From: JAVJRN01 sp040218415
Lineage (GTDB): Bacteria; Bacteroidota; Bacteroidia; Cytophagales; Cyclobacteriaceae
DNA: 64,000 bases
Direction: 5' to 3'
Assembly (NCBI GenBank): GCA_040218415.1
Contig: JAVJRN010000049.1
Span: 1-64,000 of the forward strand
Below are positions 1 to 9,934 of the stretch, one piece after another; position 1 is the stretch's first letter; the number at the start of each line of letters is the position of its first letter. The notes below the pieces were generated by a model that saw nothing but the letters and a program-made list of their open reading frames with translations, made no database searches and was not told where the DNA came from. The position numbers and the translations under genes were made by a program.

Positions 1-1
1 T

Positions 2-1906
2 TACACCGCAAGTTCAAGCACAGAAGGCGTAGCAACAGTGACATTATCCGGCACAACTTTGACTTACAGCGAAGTAGCAGTTGGCACCACGGCGATCACG
101 GTCACGGCCAATGATGGCAAAGGCGGCACAGTGACTGATGAGTTTACGGTCACGATCAATGCTGCCCCAGTCAACAACGCACCAACAGTAGCCAATGCAA
201 TTACTGATAAAACAGAAGACGAAGGATTTGCAAGCAACACCGTTGATTTGACCACTGTCTTTGCCGATGCAGACTCAGACGCTTTGACTTACACAGCAAG
301 TTCATCAGCAGAAGGCGTTGCAACAGTCGCAGTATCTGGCACGATCTTGACTTATACCGAAGTAGCGGCAGGCATCACGACAATCACGGTCACAGCCAAT
401 GATGGCAAAGGCGGCACAGTGACTGATGAGTTTACGGTCACGATAATTGCCGCACCAGTCAACAACGCCCCAACGGTAGCGAATGCCATCACCGACAAAA
501 CAGAAGACGAAGGATTTGCAAACAACACCGTTGATTTGAGTACTGTCTTTGCCGATGCAGATTCTGATGTGTTGACTTACACGGCAAGTTCAAGTACAGA
601 AGGCGTGGCAACAGTGGCACTATCAGGCACAACCTTAACTTATACCGAAGTAGCCGTTGGCATAACCACAATCACGGTCACGGCAAATGATGGCAAAGGC
701 GGCTCGGTCAGCGATGACTTTACGGTCACCATCAATGCCGCACCAGTTAACAACGCCCCAACAGTAGCCAATGCGATTGCTGACAAATCAGAAGACGAAG
801 GGTTCACCAGCAACACGGTTGATTTGACCACTGTCTTCGCGGACGCAGATTCTGATGTGTTGACTTACACCGCAAGTTCAATTACAGAAGGCGTAGCAAC
901 AGTCGCAGTTTCTGGCACAACCTTGACTTACACAGAAGTAAGCGTTGGCACAACCACGATCACGGTCACAGCCAATGATGGCAAAGGCGGCACAGTGAGT
1001 GATGAGTTTACGCTCACCATCAATGCTGCCCCAGTCAACAACGCACCAACATTAGCCAATGCGATTACTGACAAAACGGAAGACGAAGGATTTACAAGCA
1101 ACACCGTTGATTTGAGCAACGTCTTTGCCGATGCAGATTCCGATGCTTTGACTTACACAGTAATTTCAAGTACAGAAGGCGTAGCAACAGTCGCAGTTTC
1201 TGGCACCACTTTAACTTATACTGAAGTAGCAGTTGGTACCACGACGATTACGGTCACGGCCAATGATGGCAAAGGCGGCACAGTGACTGATGACTTTACA
1301 CTCACGATCAATGCTGCCCCAGTCAACAATGTACCAATAGTAGCCAATGCTATCGCCGACCAAACAGAAATCGAAGGCTTTAGATTGTTGACCATAGACC
1401 TAATCAATGTCTTTACCGATGTGGACGAAGACGCCTTACTATTCACAGCAGTGTCTAGTAACACGAGTATTGCCAGTGTGAGTGTTTCCGGCTTCAACTT
1501 GGACATTTCCGAAGAGGCAATAGGAACAGTCACGATTACGGTGACTGCTGACGATGGGAGAGGAGGCATTGCTACGGACGAATTTAGTCTATCGATTTTG
1601 GAAGCAGCCGTACCACAAGAAGCAGAAATTCCACAAGGCTTTAGTCCAAATGGTGATGGGGTAAATGATATGTGGCAAGTGCCAAACATTGAGAATTTTC
1701 CAAATAATACGGTGACCATTTTTGACCGGCAGGGAAATAAGGTGTATCAAGCCAAAGGCTATAATAACGCTGATGTGTCCTTTGAAGGATTGGCGAGTTC
1801 AGGCGCGATCAATAAATCACAAGGCCTATCCGATGGGGTGTACTACTACATTATAGACCTAGGAAACGGCGAATCACGCAAGGGATCCATCATCATCAAA
1901 CAATAA
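2..1906 (+). CDS. Giant repeat surface protein with T9SS type B C-terminal domain (5' end outside window)
   Basis: The reading frame is open to the left edge, so this is the C-terminal ~634 residues of a longer protein; an internal GTG at 38 is not a real start. It holds four near-identical 96-residue units (each with AAPVNNAPT, EDEGF, VFADADSD and ITVTANDGKGG), one diverged unit, and a C-terminal domain opening with PQGFSPNGDGVND and ending in a GVYYYII-type strand. The repeats look like Ig/cadherin-fold beta-sandwiches; acidic DADSD motifs suggest calcium binding (inference). The last ~95 residues match the gliding-motility-associated (CHU_C, type B) sorting domain used by the type IX secretion system. 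The likely role is an exported adhesin or cell-surface filament. The gene lies 30 bp upstream of a PorP/SprF-family gene, the usual partner of type B substrates. Fold and export route are well supported; ligand unknown. Confidence 0.85.
   Translation, partial: YTASSSTEGVATVTLSGTTLTYSEVAVGTTAITVTANDGKGGTVTDEFTVTINAAPVNNAPTVANAITDKTEDEGFASNTVDLTTVFADADSDALTYTASSSAEGVATVAVSGTILTYTEVAAGITTITVTANDGKGGTVTDEFTVTIIAAPVNNAPTVANAITDKTEDEGFANNTVDLSTVFADADSDVLTYTASSSTEGVATVALSGTTLTYTEVAVGITTITVTANDGKGGSVSDDFTVTINAAPVNNAPTVANAIADKSEDEGFTSNTVDLTTVFADADSDVLTYTASSITEGVATVAVSGTTLTYTEVSVGTTTITVTANDGKGGTVSDEFTLTINAAPVNNAPTLANAITDKTEDEGFTSNTVDLSNVFADADSDALTYTVISSTEGVATVAVSGTTLTYTEVAVGTTTITVTANDGKGGTVTDDFTLTINAAPVNNVPIVANAIADQTEIEGFRLLTIDLINVFTDVDEDALLFTAVSSNTSIASVSVSGFNLDISEEAIGTVTITVTADDGRGGIATDEFSLSILEAAVPQEAEIPQGFSPNGDGVNDMWQVPNIENFPNNTVTIFDRQGNKVYQAKGYNNADVSFEGLASSGAINKSQGLSDGVYYYIIDLGNGESRKGSIIIKQ
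161..1312 (+). repeat. In-frame tandem repeat, 288-bp unit, four highly similar copies
   Basis: Units begin at 161, 449, 737 and 1025, each with a codon run reading AAPVNN. A partial copy precedes them (from 2) and a diverged copy follows (1313 to about 1606). Copies are close to identical at DNA level, including silent positions, which points to recent expansion or gene conversion. Copy number in an assembly could be wrong. Confidence 0.9.
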
Positions 1907-1936
1907 TCCATTAAAAGACGAATTAAGACGAATAAG

Positions 1937-3625
1937 ATGAAATCAACACATAAAATCATATTGAACCTATGCCTTAGCCTGTCTTTTACTTGGGCTATTG
2001 CACAGCAACAACCACAGTTTTCACAGTTTACGGATACGCAACTATTTTTCAACCCTGCCAATGTTGGGTTTCAAGACAACCTGAAAGCGACTTTAATCGG
2101 TCGTTGGCAGTGGATTGGCTTTGACGGGGCACCAGTCACCTATGCAGGCGCAGTAGAAATGGGCATTCCGGACAAACAAATAGGTCTTGGCCTGTCAGTA
2201 ATGAGCGACCAAACGGCACAGTTTGAAACTACGACGGTTCAAGTATATTCTGCTTATAAGCTCCAAATCACATCCACAAGCCAACTTTCTATGGGTATTT
2301 CAGGTGCGATCAACAGCATGTCACAAGATTTGACCAATACCTTTGTATTGGAAGACGAGGCACTTTTTTCCACCAATGTACAAGAGACCAATGCGAATTT
2401 CGGTTTAGGCTTTCACTACCAAGCAAGGAAATGGTGGTTGGGCGTGTCGGCTCCCTTTCTGTTAAACAACAGCTTTGAAGAAGGCAATATTCGTTTTTAT
2501 GACCAAAGAAGGCATTATTACGCCCAAGGAGGGATGACCCTTGATGTCAATGATCGATTCTCCCTCAAGCCAGCGGTATTGATGCAGTTGGTCTCAGGAG
2601 GATTACCCACTTGGAATACGATGGTGATGGCTTGGTACGACAACAAACTAGGCGGAGGACTCGGCTATAGAAAAGGAGAATCGTTAAACTTCATTGCTCA
2701 GGCAGAATTGGGCAATGGAATCAAAGCCGGCTATGCCTATGACATGATTGTGGACAGTGATTTGAATCAGTTGGCCAATTCGTCACACGAAGTACTCTTG
2801 ACCTTTTCTTCTGGATGGTTTGTCAGCAAAGACGCGGATGATGATGGCGTCAAAGACAAGGATGACGAATGTCCCAATACTTTTGGGCCAGCGAGCAACA
2901 ATGGCTGTCCATTGCCAGATCAGGACGGAGATGGCGTACTGGATATGAATGACCAGTGTCCAACGATAGCTGGACTTGCATCCCTACAAGGTTGTCCCGA
3001 CAGTGATGGAGACGGTATCAAAGATGCTGATGATAATTGTCCCAACGAAAAAGGAAGCAAAGCCAATCAAGGCTGTCCAGATAGTGATGGCGATGGAGTA
3101 TTGGATAAAAACGACAGTTGTCCTCAAACACCGGGTAACAAAGAACTTGGCGGCTGTCCAGACGATGATGGAGATGGCATTGTGAATAGCAAAGACAACT
3201 GTCCGAATGAAGCAGGCACGATCGAGAACAAAGGTTGTCCTGAAATCAGCCAAGAGACTCAAGAAATATTGAAAGAAGCTTTGTCAGGTGTACAGTTTGA
3301 ATCGGGAAAAGATGTTTTGACCAAAAAGTCTAACGATATCCTTAACAAAGTAGCCAACCTGCTTTTGGAGAACAACAACTATGACTTGAAAATATCGGGT
3401 TATACTGACAGTTCAGGAGACGAAGAAAAGAACCTGCAATTGTCTAAACAAAGAGCCAATGCAGTCAAAGGATTTTTAGTAGAAAAAGGCATCAATGCTG
3501 ACCGAATCAGTGCCGATGGATACGGACAAGCCAAACCTTTGGCAGACAATGCGACCAAAGAAGGCAGAGCCAAAAACAGAAGAGTTGAGTTTGAACTCAA
3601 AGACAGAAGAACTTTTAGCAAATAG
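1937..3625 (+). CDS. PorP/SprF-family outer-membrane protein fused to TSP3 repeats and an OmpA domain
   Basis: 562 residues. A signal peptide (about 1-22, ending AIAQ) is followed by a PorP/SprF-type beta-barrel (about 23-290, with QFSQFTDTQLFFNPANVGF), then thrombospondin type 3 calcium-binding repeats (about 300-435: D-rich DxDGDGV motifs alternating with C-P and GCP), then an OmpA peptidoglycan-binding domain (about 445-556, with the motifs SGYTDSSG and NRRVEFEL). PorP/SprF proteins assist T9SS; those next to type B substrates are thought to anchor them at the surface. The OmpA tail would tie the barrel to peptidoglycan. The gene is 30 bp after the type B repeat protein, almost certainly one transcript, and a strong terminator follows. 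The domain order is clear; pairing with the upstream adhesin is inference from position. Confidence 0.9.
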   Translation: MKSTHKIILNLCLSLSFTWAIAQQQPQFSQFTDTQLFFNPANVGFQDNLKATLIGRWQWIGFDGAPVTYAGAVEMGIPDKQIGLGLSVMSDQTAQFETTTVQVYSAYKLQITSTSQLSMGISGAINSMSQDLTNTFVLEDEALFSTNVQETNANFGLGFHYQARKWWLGVSAPFLLNNSFEEGNIRFYDQRRHYYAQGGMTLDVNDRFSLKPAVLMQLVSGGLPTWNTMVMAWYDNKLGGGLGYRKGESLNFIAQAELGNGIKAGYAYDMIVDSDLNQLANSSHEVLLTFSSGWFVSKDADDDGVKDKDDECPNTFGPASNNGCPLPDQDGDGVLDMNDQCPTIAGLASLQGCPDSDGDGIKDADDNCPNEKGSKANQGCPDSDGDGVLDKNDSCPQTPGNKELGGCPDDDGDGIVNSKDNCPNEAGTIENKGCPEISQETQEILKEALSGVQFESGKDVLTKKSNDILNKVANLLLENNNYDLKISGYTDSSGDEEKNLQLSKQRANAVKGFLVEKGINADRISADGYGQAKPLADNATKEGRAKNRRVEFELKDRRTFSK

Positions 3626-3658
3626 CAGATAAGTTATAAAGAGCAAGCTGGTTGATTT

Positions 3659-3693
3659 GGTGTGGCTCCTTCGGGGGTCGCACCTTTTCTTTT
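3659..3693 (+). terminator. Rho-independent terminator after the PorP/SprF-OmpA gene
   Basis: An 11-bp stem (GGTGTGGCTCC / GGGGTCGCACC, three G-T pairs) closes a TTCG tetraloop and is followed by TTTTCTTTT. It ends the adhesin/PorP transcript. Confidence 0.85.
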
Positions 3694-3805
3694 GGTGGAA
3701 GCTGATACGTAGCAACTAATTCAAAACCACCAAAAATGGTAAACGCTAGTAATTAAAACGTTATCTTTTTTTTCATGCAAATCGCGTATTATTTGTTTAC
3801 TAAAA

Positions 3806-4510
3806 TCAGCTGATTAAGGAGAAAATTCCAGCAGCTAATGTGGCTCCAATCAACGGGCCGACCACAGGAATCCAAGCGTAATTCCAATTGCTTTTTCCTT
3901 TACCTTTTATAGGAGCTAGAGCGTGAAATATTCTAGGGCCAAGGTCTCTTGCTGGGTTAATCGCATAACCCGTAGTTCCACCCAAAGACAAGCCAATAGC
4001 CAATACGAGTAGCGCGACTGGCAATGCGCTTAAAGACCCAAGACCATCTCCTGAAACTAAAAAGAAAATGCAAAATACAAGAACAAATGTTCCTATGATC
4101 TCGGAGATCAAGTTGTAGATAGTATCGGCGATTGCCGGGCCAGTACTAAACAAACCAAGCTTTGTATCTGGGTCTTCGGTAGCATCAAAATGAGGCTTAA
4201 AATGCAGGTAAGTTATTGCCGCTCCAAAGAATGCTCCGAGCATCTGTGCAAGACAGTATGCGGGTACTTGTGACCATTCAAATTTTCCAGCTAAGGCCAG
4301 CCCCAATGTTACCGCCGGATTGATGTGCGCGCCACTGATGGAGCCGGCCACAAATACCGCAATAAATACCGCCAATCCCCAACCAAGAGAGATAACGAGC
4401 CATCCTGAATTTTGGGCGTAAGTTTTGTTCAATGAAACGTTGGCGTTTACACCGTTTCCGAAAATCATCAGAATGCAAGTGCCGATAAACTCTGCAATGT
4501 AGGGGGTCAT
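3806..4510 (-). CDS. glpF: Aquaglyceroporin (glycerol facilitator, MIP family)
   Basis: 234 residues, inner-membrane channel with six predicted membrane helices and two half-helices. Both pore motifs are present: NPAVT (64-68) and NPARD (185-189). Asp after the second NPA, together with the ATEDPDTKLGLFSTGPAI segment, is typical of glycerol-transporting GlpF rather than water-selective AqpZ. It should pass glycerol and small polyols. It stands alone: no glpK or glpD is adjacent, and the neighbouring kinase gene is 134 bp away on the same strand. It is shorter than E. coli GlpF (281) because loops are compact. Family assignment is firm; substrate choice is inferred from the motif. Confidence 0.88.
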   Translation of the reverse strand: MTPYIAEFIGTCILMIFGNGVNANVSLNKTYAQNSGWLVISLGWGLAVFIAVFVAGSISGAHINPAVTLGLALAGKFEWSQVPAYCLAQMLGAFFGAAITYLHFKPHFDATEDPDTKLGLFSTGPAIADTIYNLISEIIGTFVLVFCIFFLVSGDGLGSLSALPVALLVLAIGLSLGGTTGYAINPARDLGPRIFHALAPIKGKGKSNWNYAWIPVVGPLIGATLAAGIFSLIS

Positions 4511-4644
4511 AATTTTCTTTTTAGTTGATGAAATTAATGAATCTCTTTCAATCCATTTAATATGCCTAAGAATTCTATTGGTTTTCGAAGCGACAGGCTA
4601 TTAATCCCAAAAGAGGCATACAGAAAAGAAGAAGTTGCGCACGA

Positions 4645-6405
4645 TTAATCTTTGATGGTTGCATACTTCACCAACATACTCTCCAAGTCTTTGATAAATA
4701 GTGGTTTAGAAAGGAAGTCGTCCATTCCAGATTGTTTGGCTTTCTCGATATCATCACGTGAGTGGTTGGCTGTGAGCGCAATAATTGTCGGTTGTGTGAT
4801 ATTTTTGATTTTCCTGATCAATTGAGAGGCTTCTAATCCATCCATGTTTGGCATTTGAATATCCATAAGAATGATATCAAACTTTTCTGAAATCGCTTTT
4901 TCTACAGCCTCTTTTCCATCCAGTGCAATGACCGACGAGATATTAAACTGATCGAGCATTTTAGTAATGACCATCCTATTAATAGCATTATCCTCCGCTA
5001 CAAGTATCTTTATATGACCTAGATCTATCGCGTTTGGCTCTTTGGGTTCCGAAATTGGTTCAGTTGATTTGTCAAATTCCAGCGTAAAGGAAAAAGTACT
5101 ACCTACATTTGGCTCACTCTGTACTTCAATCGTTCCGCCCATAAGTTCCACAAGGTTTTTACAAATTGCCAAGCCTAGACCCGTGCCTCTGTAAGAACGA
5201 TTTTTTGCCGAGCTCACCTGATAAAACCGATCAAAAAGTCTTTTTTGAGCATCCTCTGAAATTCCAATTCCAGTATCTGAAATACTAAATTGAACATTGG
5301 CATGTTTTTCATCTTCGCTTAGCAGTTTTGCGACGATATTGATTTCCCCTTTTTTGGTAAACTTAATGGCATTATTGAGCAGGTTTGATAGTACTTGATC
5401 AAGTCGGTTTCTATCTCCCATCACATACTTTGGTATTTTCGGATCAACAGAATAATGGAGCACTACCTCGTTGGAAGCAAGAGCTGTGCTGGTAATATTG
5501 ACACAATTCACGATTGAACTTTCAAGTCTAAAAGTGAAATGTTGCAAAACAATTTTGTGAGCTTCTAATTTAGAGACTTCAAGTACGTCATTGATAATAG
5601 AGCTGAGCAAATGGCCACTGGCACGTATCGTTTTTAGATACTCAGAGGTTTGTTCTTTACTTTTACTTGATCTCAAAAGTTCCGCCAAGCCAACTATACC
5701 ATTTAAAGGGGTACGAATTTCATGACTTATATTGGCCAAAAACTCAGTTTGTAATTGGGTATATTTCTCTGCCTCGTCTTTGGCTTTGTTTAATGATAGG
5801 GTCGTTTTTGTCTGGTGTTGGAGTACTGCCCATACAACCAGAGCTGTTAATAGAAAAGAGATGACAATATGGTAAAGGTTGCTCGCTGCTTTCACATCGG
5901 CCTCCAAATTGATGGCATAAATGAGCTGACGAGGAATTATAAAACTAGAAATGATTGCCAAGGCTACAATAGTAGCTGCGATGATCAGGTATTTTTTCTC
6001 CTTGCTAAAGTCAAAAAAGAAGGCAAAACAAAATATAATCGGAAAAAAGGAGGTCAAAGCGGCATAGTCTACATTGAATACATGGTAGGTAATCGACTGA
6101 CTAAGGCTGTTCAGCCCAAACAAAATCACTTTTGCTAAGCCATAATTGGTTTTAGCATTGAGTGCTAAGGCAATGACAGTCAGTACTATCATGGATCCAG
6201 CCAGTGCGACCGAAAACCATTGGTGGTAGTAGAATCCATAACCAACATAAAAAACGTAAGCGATCAATGGTATAAAAGCTACCAGATTGGTGAGTCGAAC
6301 CCGTTGCTTTTCTTCAATCGATAACTCACTTTTTACGCCTAGGTTTAGTGCGGAATAAGACCAGCTTTTTAAATTCAATCTTTCTTTTTGCTTGGTGTGG
6401 GGCAA
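4645..6405 (-). CDS. Membrane hybrid histidine kinase with C-terminal receiver
   Basis: 586 residues. About six membrane segments between 40 and 195, a short coiled linker, HisKA with NISHEIRTPLNG (phospho-acceptor His228), HATPase_c with a normal N box (LLNNAIKF), DTGIG and GTGLGLAI motifs, then a receiver domain (about 455-580) with LMDIQMPNMDG (Asp515) and the switch Lys in LSKPL. The input region has no recognised ligand-binding domain and resembles 5-6TM sensor regions. It is first in a run of three same-strand kinase genes separated by 78-138 bp, but no output response regulator is adjacent. All catalytic residues look intact; the signal is unknown. Confidence 0.88.
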   Translation of the reverse strand: MPHTKQKERLNLKSWSYSALNLGVKSELSIEEKQRVRLTNLVAFIPLIAYVFYVGYGFYYHQWFSVALAGSMIVLTVIALALNAKTNYGLAKVILFGLNSLSQSITYHVFNVDYAALTSFFPIIFCFAFFFDFSKEKKYLIIAATIVALAIISSFIIPRQLIYAINLEADVKAASNLYHIVISFLLTALVVWAVLQHQTKTTLSLNKAKDEAEKYTQLQTEFLANISHEIRTPLNGIVGLAELLRSSKSKEQTSEYLKTIRASGHLLSSIINDVLEVSKLEAHKIVLQHFTFRLESSIVNCVNITSTALASNEVVLHYSVDPKIPKYVMGDRNRLDQVLSNLLNNAIKFTKKGEINIVAKLLSEDEKHANVQFSISDTGIGISEDAQKRLFDRFYQVSSAKNRSYRGTGLGLAICKNLVELMGGTIEVQSEPNVGSTFSFTLEFDKSTEPISEPKEPNAIDLGHIKILVAEDNAINRMVITKMLDQFNISSVIALDGKEAVEKAISEKFDIILMDIQMPNMDGLEASQLIRKIKNITQPTIIALTANHSRDDIEKAKQSGMDDFLSKPLFIKDLESMLVKYATIKD

Positions 6406-6543
6406 TGATACAAATCGAAAGTCAACTTTTAAGATATTTCTTTTTAGAATATTTAGCTGAATGCCCCCGTTTGACTTTTAAAAGTGCCAAATAGGCGAAT
6501 CAAATGAACGGAAATTTTTTCGAGATCGATGACTTTAGTGAAT

Positions 6544-8199
6544 TCAAACGTTATCCAGTTCGGGCTTGAAAGCAGGTATTTTTATTTCAAAAATGGTTTC
6601 TTGGTTTGGAATGCTCGAAATGTTAAAGCCACACTCATTAAGCTTGGCCAGTTCTACGCACAGACTTAATCCTAGGCCTGTTCCCATTTCTCCGGCAGTA
6701 CCTGCTTCACTAAAATGAATTGTCTTATCAAAAATTTTCTCAATTTTTTCTTCACTAATTCCAACGCCAAAGTCTTGTATACATAGATGGATATATCCGT
6801 CATTCAACCTTGAGGTAATATTGATTGTACCATTTTCCCTTGAAAATTTAATCGAATTATGGATGATGTTGCGTACCATAAGTTTTAAATGATCTTCATC
6901 AATGTAGGCGTAACTGCCGTCTAATGACTGTGAGATTTGTAAGCCTTTCTTAAAACTCAGATCTTCAAAAAGCAATAAATTTTCATCTACAATGGTCTTA
7001 ATCTCTACACCTTTGGGATAGGCGTTAAGGCCATTTTGTTGGGTTCGTGCCCATTGCAGTAGGTTGCTAATAGTATTATTAAGAATGAGAAGCTTACCTT
7101 TCACTGTATTTTGATAGTCAAAAAACGACTTTTTGTCCATGAGCTCATCATCATTAATGGCTAGGATATTTTGAAATAAGTTGAGTGGAGAGATAATGTC
7201 ATGTGCAATAATAGAAAACAGCTTGTCTTTATTTTTTAACGCTTTTTGCAATTTTGCTTCAACCTGTTTAATCCGTGAAATATTAGTGACATATACTGTT
7301 ACTCCATTAATTTCGCCTTGAGCACCAAGCAGGGGCGCATATTTTCCTTGCAGGTAAAAGTCCTCACCACTAGGTAACTTAGATTGCTCAGTAAATTCGG
7401 GGCTTTCTCCCAAAAAAGCTTTTTCAATTAAGGGTTTGTGCCTATTAAATAGCCAATCTGGTAAAACATCTGACACATGTTTCCCGATGATATCTTTTCG
7501 GGTTAACTTAAAAATCCGTTCGTGATAATTATTCATGATAAGAAATTTCCAGTCACGATCGATTAACCCTAAATGGAGTGGCGTGTTGTCGATGAGCGAG
7601 TAAAGAATAGCTTCTTGACTTTCAGAACTTTGGATGGCTTTTGTAAGCATATTCTTAAAAACACGCAATAAGAAATAGGCAGCAATAATAACGGTAAGTG
7701 TATTTACCTGCATCATCAAAATATCATTGAAAGAGGCGTCAGAAAATACCCCAAGTTTCAGGTATTTCATCAATAATAATGAAATAGAAGAAAAGACGTA
7801 TAGGATGAATTGATAATGACTATCAATCATGATGATGGCCATTATTCCCATCAGAATCAGGATATTCTCGGTTTCAGTAAAGCGCCCTTCGGAGTAGGCT
7901 AAGAAACAACCATAGCAAGTTATAATGATACTTATAATAATAAAATAACTGGCTGCAACCTTATATCGACCGTAGTGATTGAGCAATAAGACTGGAATAG
8001 CCGAAAATAAAAATGCACTTAAATCAATAAGTGCCATATTGTAATAGCCTACATTAATATTGATGATGAACAGTACAGCGAGAACTACCGCTGAAAAAAC
8101 AATCATGAAATTTAATAATTGAATTCTTCGCTGTTCTATCGCAGTGTGACTGGGCTTAATTCCAGTTTTAAGAATATTATTAAGAATGCTTATTTTCAA
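6544..8199 (-). CDS. Membrane histidine kinase with PAS domain
   Basis: 551 residues. Six membrane segments (about 30-185), a PAS domain (about 195-315, preceded by SLIDNTP) and a HisKA domain of the type IIAHDIISPLN (His333), then HATPase_c with NIIHNSIKFS, DFGVGI and GTGLGLSL. There is no receiver domain, so it must pass phosphate to a separate regulator or to one of the neighbouring hybrids. The HisKA sequence resembles Bacteroidetes kinases that act with PAS sensors. It is the middle of three co-directional kinase genes. Kinase assignment is firm; stimulus and partner are not visible. Confidence 0.87.
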   Translation of the reverse strand: MKISILNNILKTGIKPSHTAIEQRRIQLLNFMIVFSAVVLAVLFIININVGYYNMALIDLSAFLFSAIPVLLLNHYGRYKVAASYFIIISIIITCYGCFLAYSEGRFTETENILILMGIMAIIMIDSHYQFILYVFSSISLLLMKYLKLGVFSDASFNDILMMQVNTLTVIIAAYFLLRVFKNMLTKAIQSSESQEAILYSLIDNTPLHLGLIDRDWKFLIMNNYHERIFKLTRKDIIGKHVSDVLPDWLFNRHKPLIEKAFLGESPEFTEQSKLPSGEDFYLQGKYAPLLGAQGEINGVTVYVTNISRIKQVEAKLQKALKNKDKLFSIIAHDIISPLNLFQNILAINDDELMDKKSFFDYQNTVKGKLLILNNTISNLLQWARTQQNGLNAYPKGVEIKTIVDENLLLFEDLSFKKGLQISQSLDGSYAYIDEDHLKLMVRNIIHNSIKFSRENGTINITSRLNDGYIHLCIQDFGVGISEEKIEKIFDKTIHFSEAGTAGEMGTGLGLSLCVELAKLNECGFNISSIPNQETIFEIKIPAFKPELDNV

Positions 8200-8276
8200 A
8201 ATTTCAGAATTTAATCAACAATTACCGCCATTGTTTTTAAACTTAGCAGAGCATTATTATGGCCTACTATTATAGC

Positions 8277-9743
8277 CTATTTCAGATGCAGTTGAGCAAT
8301 AGCTTCAATAATTTTATCTGAGCTTACTGGTTTTGTTAAAATTAGATCAGGATTGGCATCTTGCAGTTTTCGTGACTGTTTAGAATATCCCGATAGCAGG
8401 ATAATTGGGATTTTGAAATGCTTTCGAACAGCTTCGATGACTTGCTTGCCTTCTATCTCTGGCATCTGATAATCAACGATAATCAAGTCGTATTTTTTGT
8501 CGTAAAGTAAATCGAGCACATCCTTGCCAGTATTGGTTGTAGTTACTTCTAATCCGAGTTTTTCCAACTGCTGTTTTTGTACGATTAGGTTCATTGCATC
8601 ATCATCTACGAGCAAAACGCGAAACCCTAATAGATCAATATGGTCTTGTTTTTCTTTTTCATTTTCAACAATGGTAACTGGAATTTTAAAGAAAAAGGTA
8701 CTCCCTTCATTCAAAACACTTCTCACACCTAAATCGCCACCCAACAGATTAATAATCTGTTTGGAAATGCTTAATCCCAATCCTAGTCCTCCATATATTT
8801 GATGTATTTGATCGTGACCTTGACTGAATCTGTTCAAAATAGTTTCAAGCTTTTTAGCGTCTATTCCAATACCAGTGTCCTCTACTTCGAAGCAAATATT
8901 TTTTTCATCGCCGGTAATGAGCAGACTAATTTTCCCCGCGAGGGTGAACTTTAAGGCGTTTCCCAAAAGATTGTACAATACTTGCGTAAGCCTACTACGG
9001 TCGATGAATATGACCTGTGGTACTTGGCCACCTAAAACAACCTCAAAATTGATATTTTTACTTGCGGCTTGAAAACTGAAGGTATTCTTCAGATCTGCGA
9101 TAACGTCTTTAAGTACAACCTCATCCTTTTTCAACACGAGTTGGTTGTCTAAGGTGGAAATATCCAAAAGGTTATCAGCGATCTGCACAAGTATTTTGGC
9201 GGTTGATTGTAAGGCATTTACACGTTCTTCTTGACCTTCTGTTGAAAGTAATCCTGCGAGACCCACAAGGCTGTTGAGGGGGTTTCGTAATTCATGACTT
9301 AGGTCTTCAAAGGTATGAATCATGAAAGCTTTTGATTTTTCTCGCACTTCAGCTTTCGCTTCTTCGATTAATCTATTCTGCGCGTACTCGAGCTTTTTGT
9401 TCTGGTATTTAACTACCCAGCTATAGGAATTCGTCAAGTCCTCAATTAAAATTTCCAAGCCATTATCAATTTTAGAAAGTGTCAAATCTACGTAGCGCAA
9501 CTCTTCTGTACTCAGATAGAAGTGAACACACTGCAAAGTGACATTTTTACATTGAGATTCATTCTGCAGTTGCTCTATGAGAGAGGGTAACACTGGATTA
9601 ATGGCAATAATACAAGCATAATTTTCTTGTAATGTATCGAACAAAGTATTGCAGCTACTTATCGGCAGACCGTGTTCATCAAGCAATATGTATTGTGCTT
9701 GGTATGTACTTAACAGTCTTTTTCTTGTATTGATATCCTCCAC
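8277..9743 (-). CDS. Soluble hybrid histidine kinase with C-terminal receiver
   Basis: 488 residues with no membrane segment. The N-terminal ~110 residues look like a divergent PAS-like sensor, followed by a coiled coil (about 112-140), HisKA with DLSHELRNPLNS (His150), HATPase_c (LLGNALKF, DTGIGI, GLGLGLSI) and a receiver with IVDYQMPEIEG (Asp424) and LTKPV. The upstream 190 bp separates it from the divergent icd gene. Cytoplasmic location suggests it reads an internal signal or joins a phosphorelay with the two membrane kinases downstream (inference). Confidence 0.86.
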   Translation of the reverse strand: MEDINTRKRLLSTYQAQYILLDEHGLPISSCNTLFDTLQENYACIIAINPVLPSLIEQLQNESQCKNVTLQCVHFYLSTEELRYVDLTLSKIDNGLEILIEDLTNSYSWVVKYQNKKLEYAQNRLIEEAKAEVREKSKAFMIHTFEDLSHELRNPLNSLVGLAGLLSTEGQEERVNALQSTAKILVQIADNLLDISTLDNQLVLKKDEVVLKDVIADLKNTFSFQAASKNINFEVVLGGQVPQVIFIDRSRLTQVLYNLLGNALKFTLAGKISLLITGDEKNICFEVEDTGIGIDAKKLETILNRFSQGHDQIHQIYGGLGLGLSISKQIINLLGGDLGVRSVLNEGSTFFFKIPVTIVENEKEKQDHIDLLGFRVLLVDDDAMNLIVQKQQLEKLGLEVTTTNTGKDVLDLLYDKKYDLIIVDYQMPEIEGKQVIEAVRKHFKIPIILLSGYSKQSRKLQDANPDLILTKPVSSDKIIEAIAQLHLK

Positions 9744-9934
9744 AACATGAAATTAATACTTAGACGGATGTAGCCGGTCGATTTTTCGGTAGATACGCAG
9801 AATGATTCTTTATGTGGTTCGTTTTTCACGACGACAAATAAGATCATACATTAGAAAAAGTAATGCTTTGTATAAATAATATAAATTTAATAAATGAAAT
9901 AATTACTACAGTTTTGCCAAAAAAAAGGAAGAAA

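Noticed and set aside
161..1312. CRISPR or other non-coding repeat array
   Set aside because: Unit length is 288 bp, in frame, without spacers, and encodes beta-sandwich domains.
3806..4510. AqpZ water channel
   Set aside because: NPARD in the second pore motif and the ATEDPDTKLGLFSTGPAI segment are of the GlpF type.
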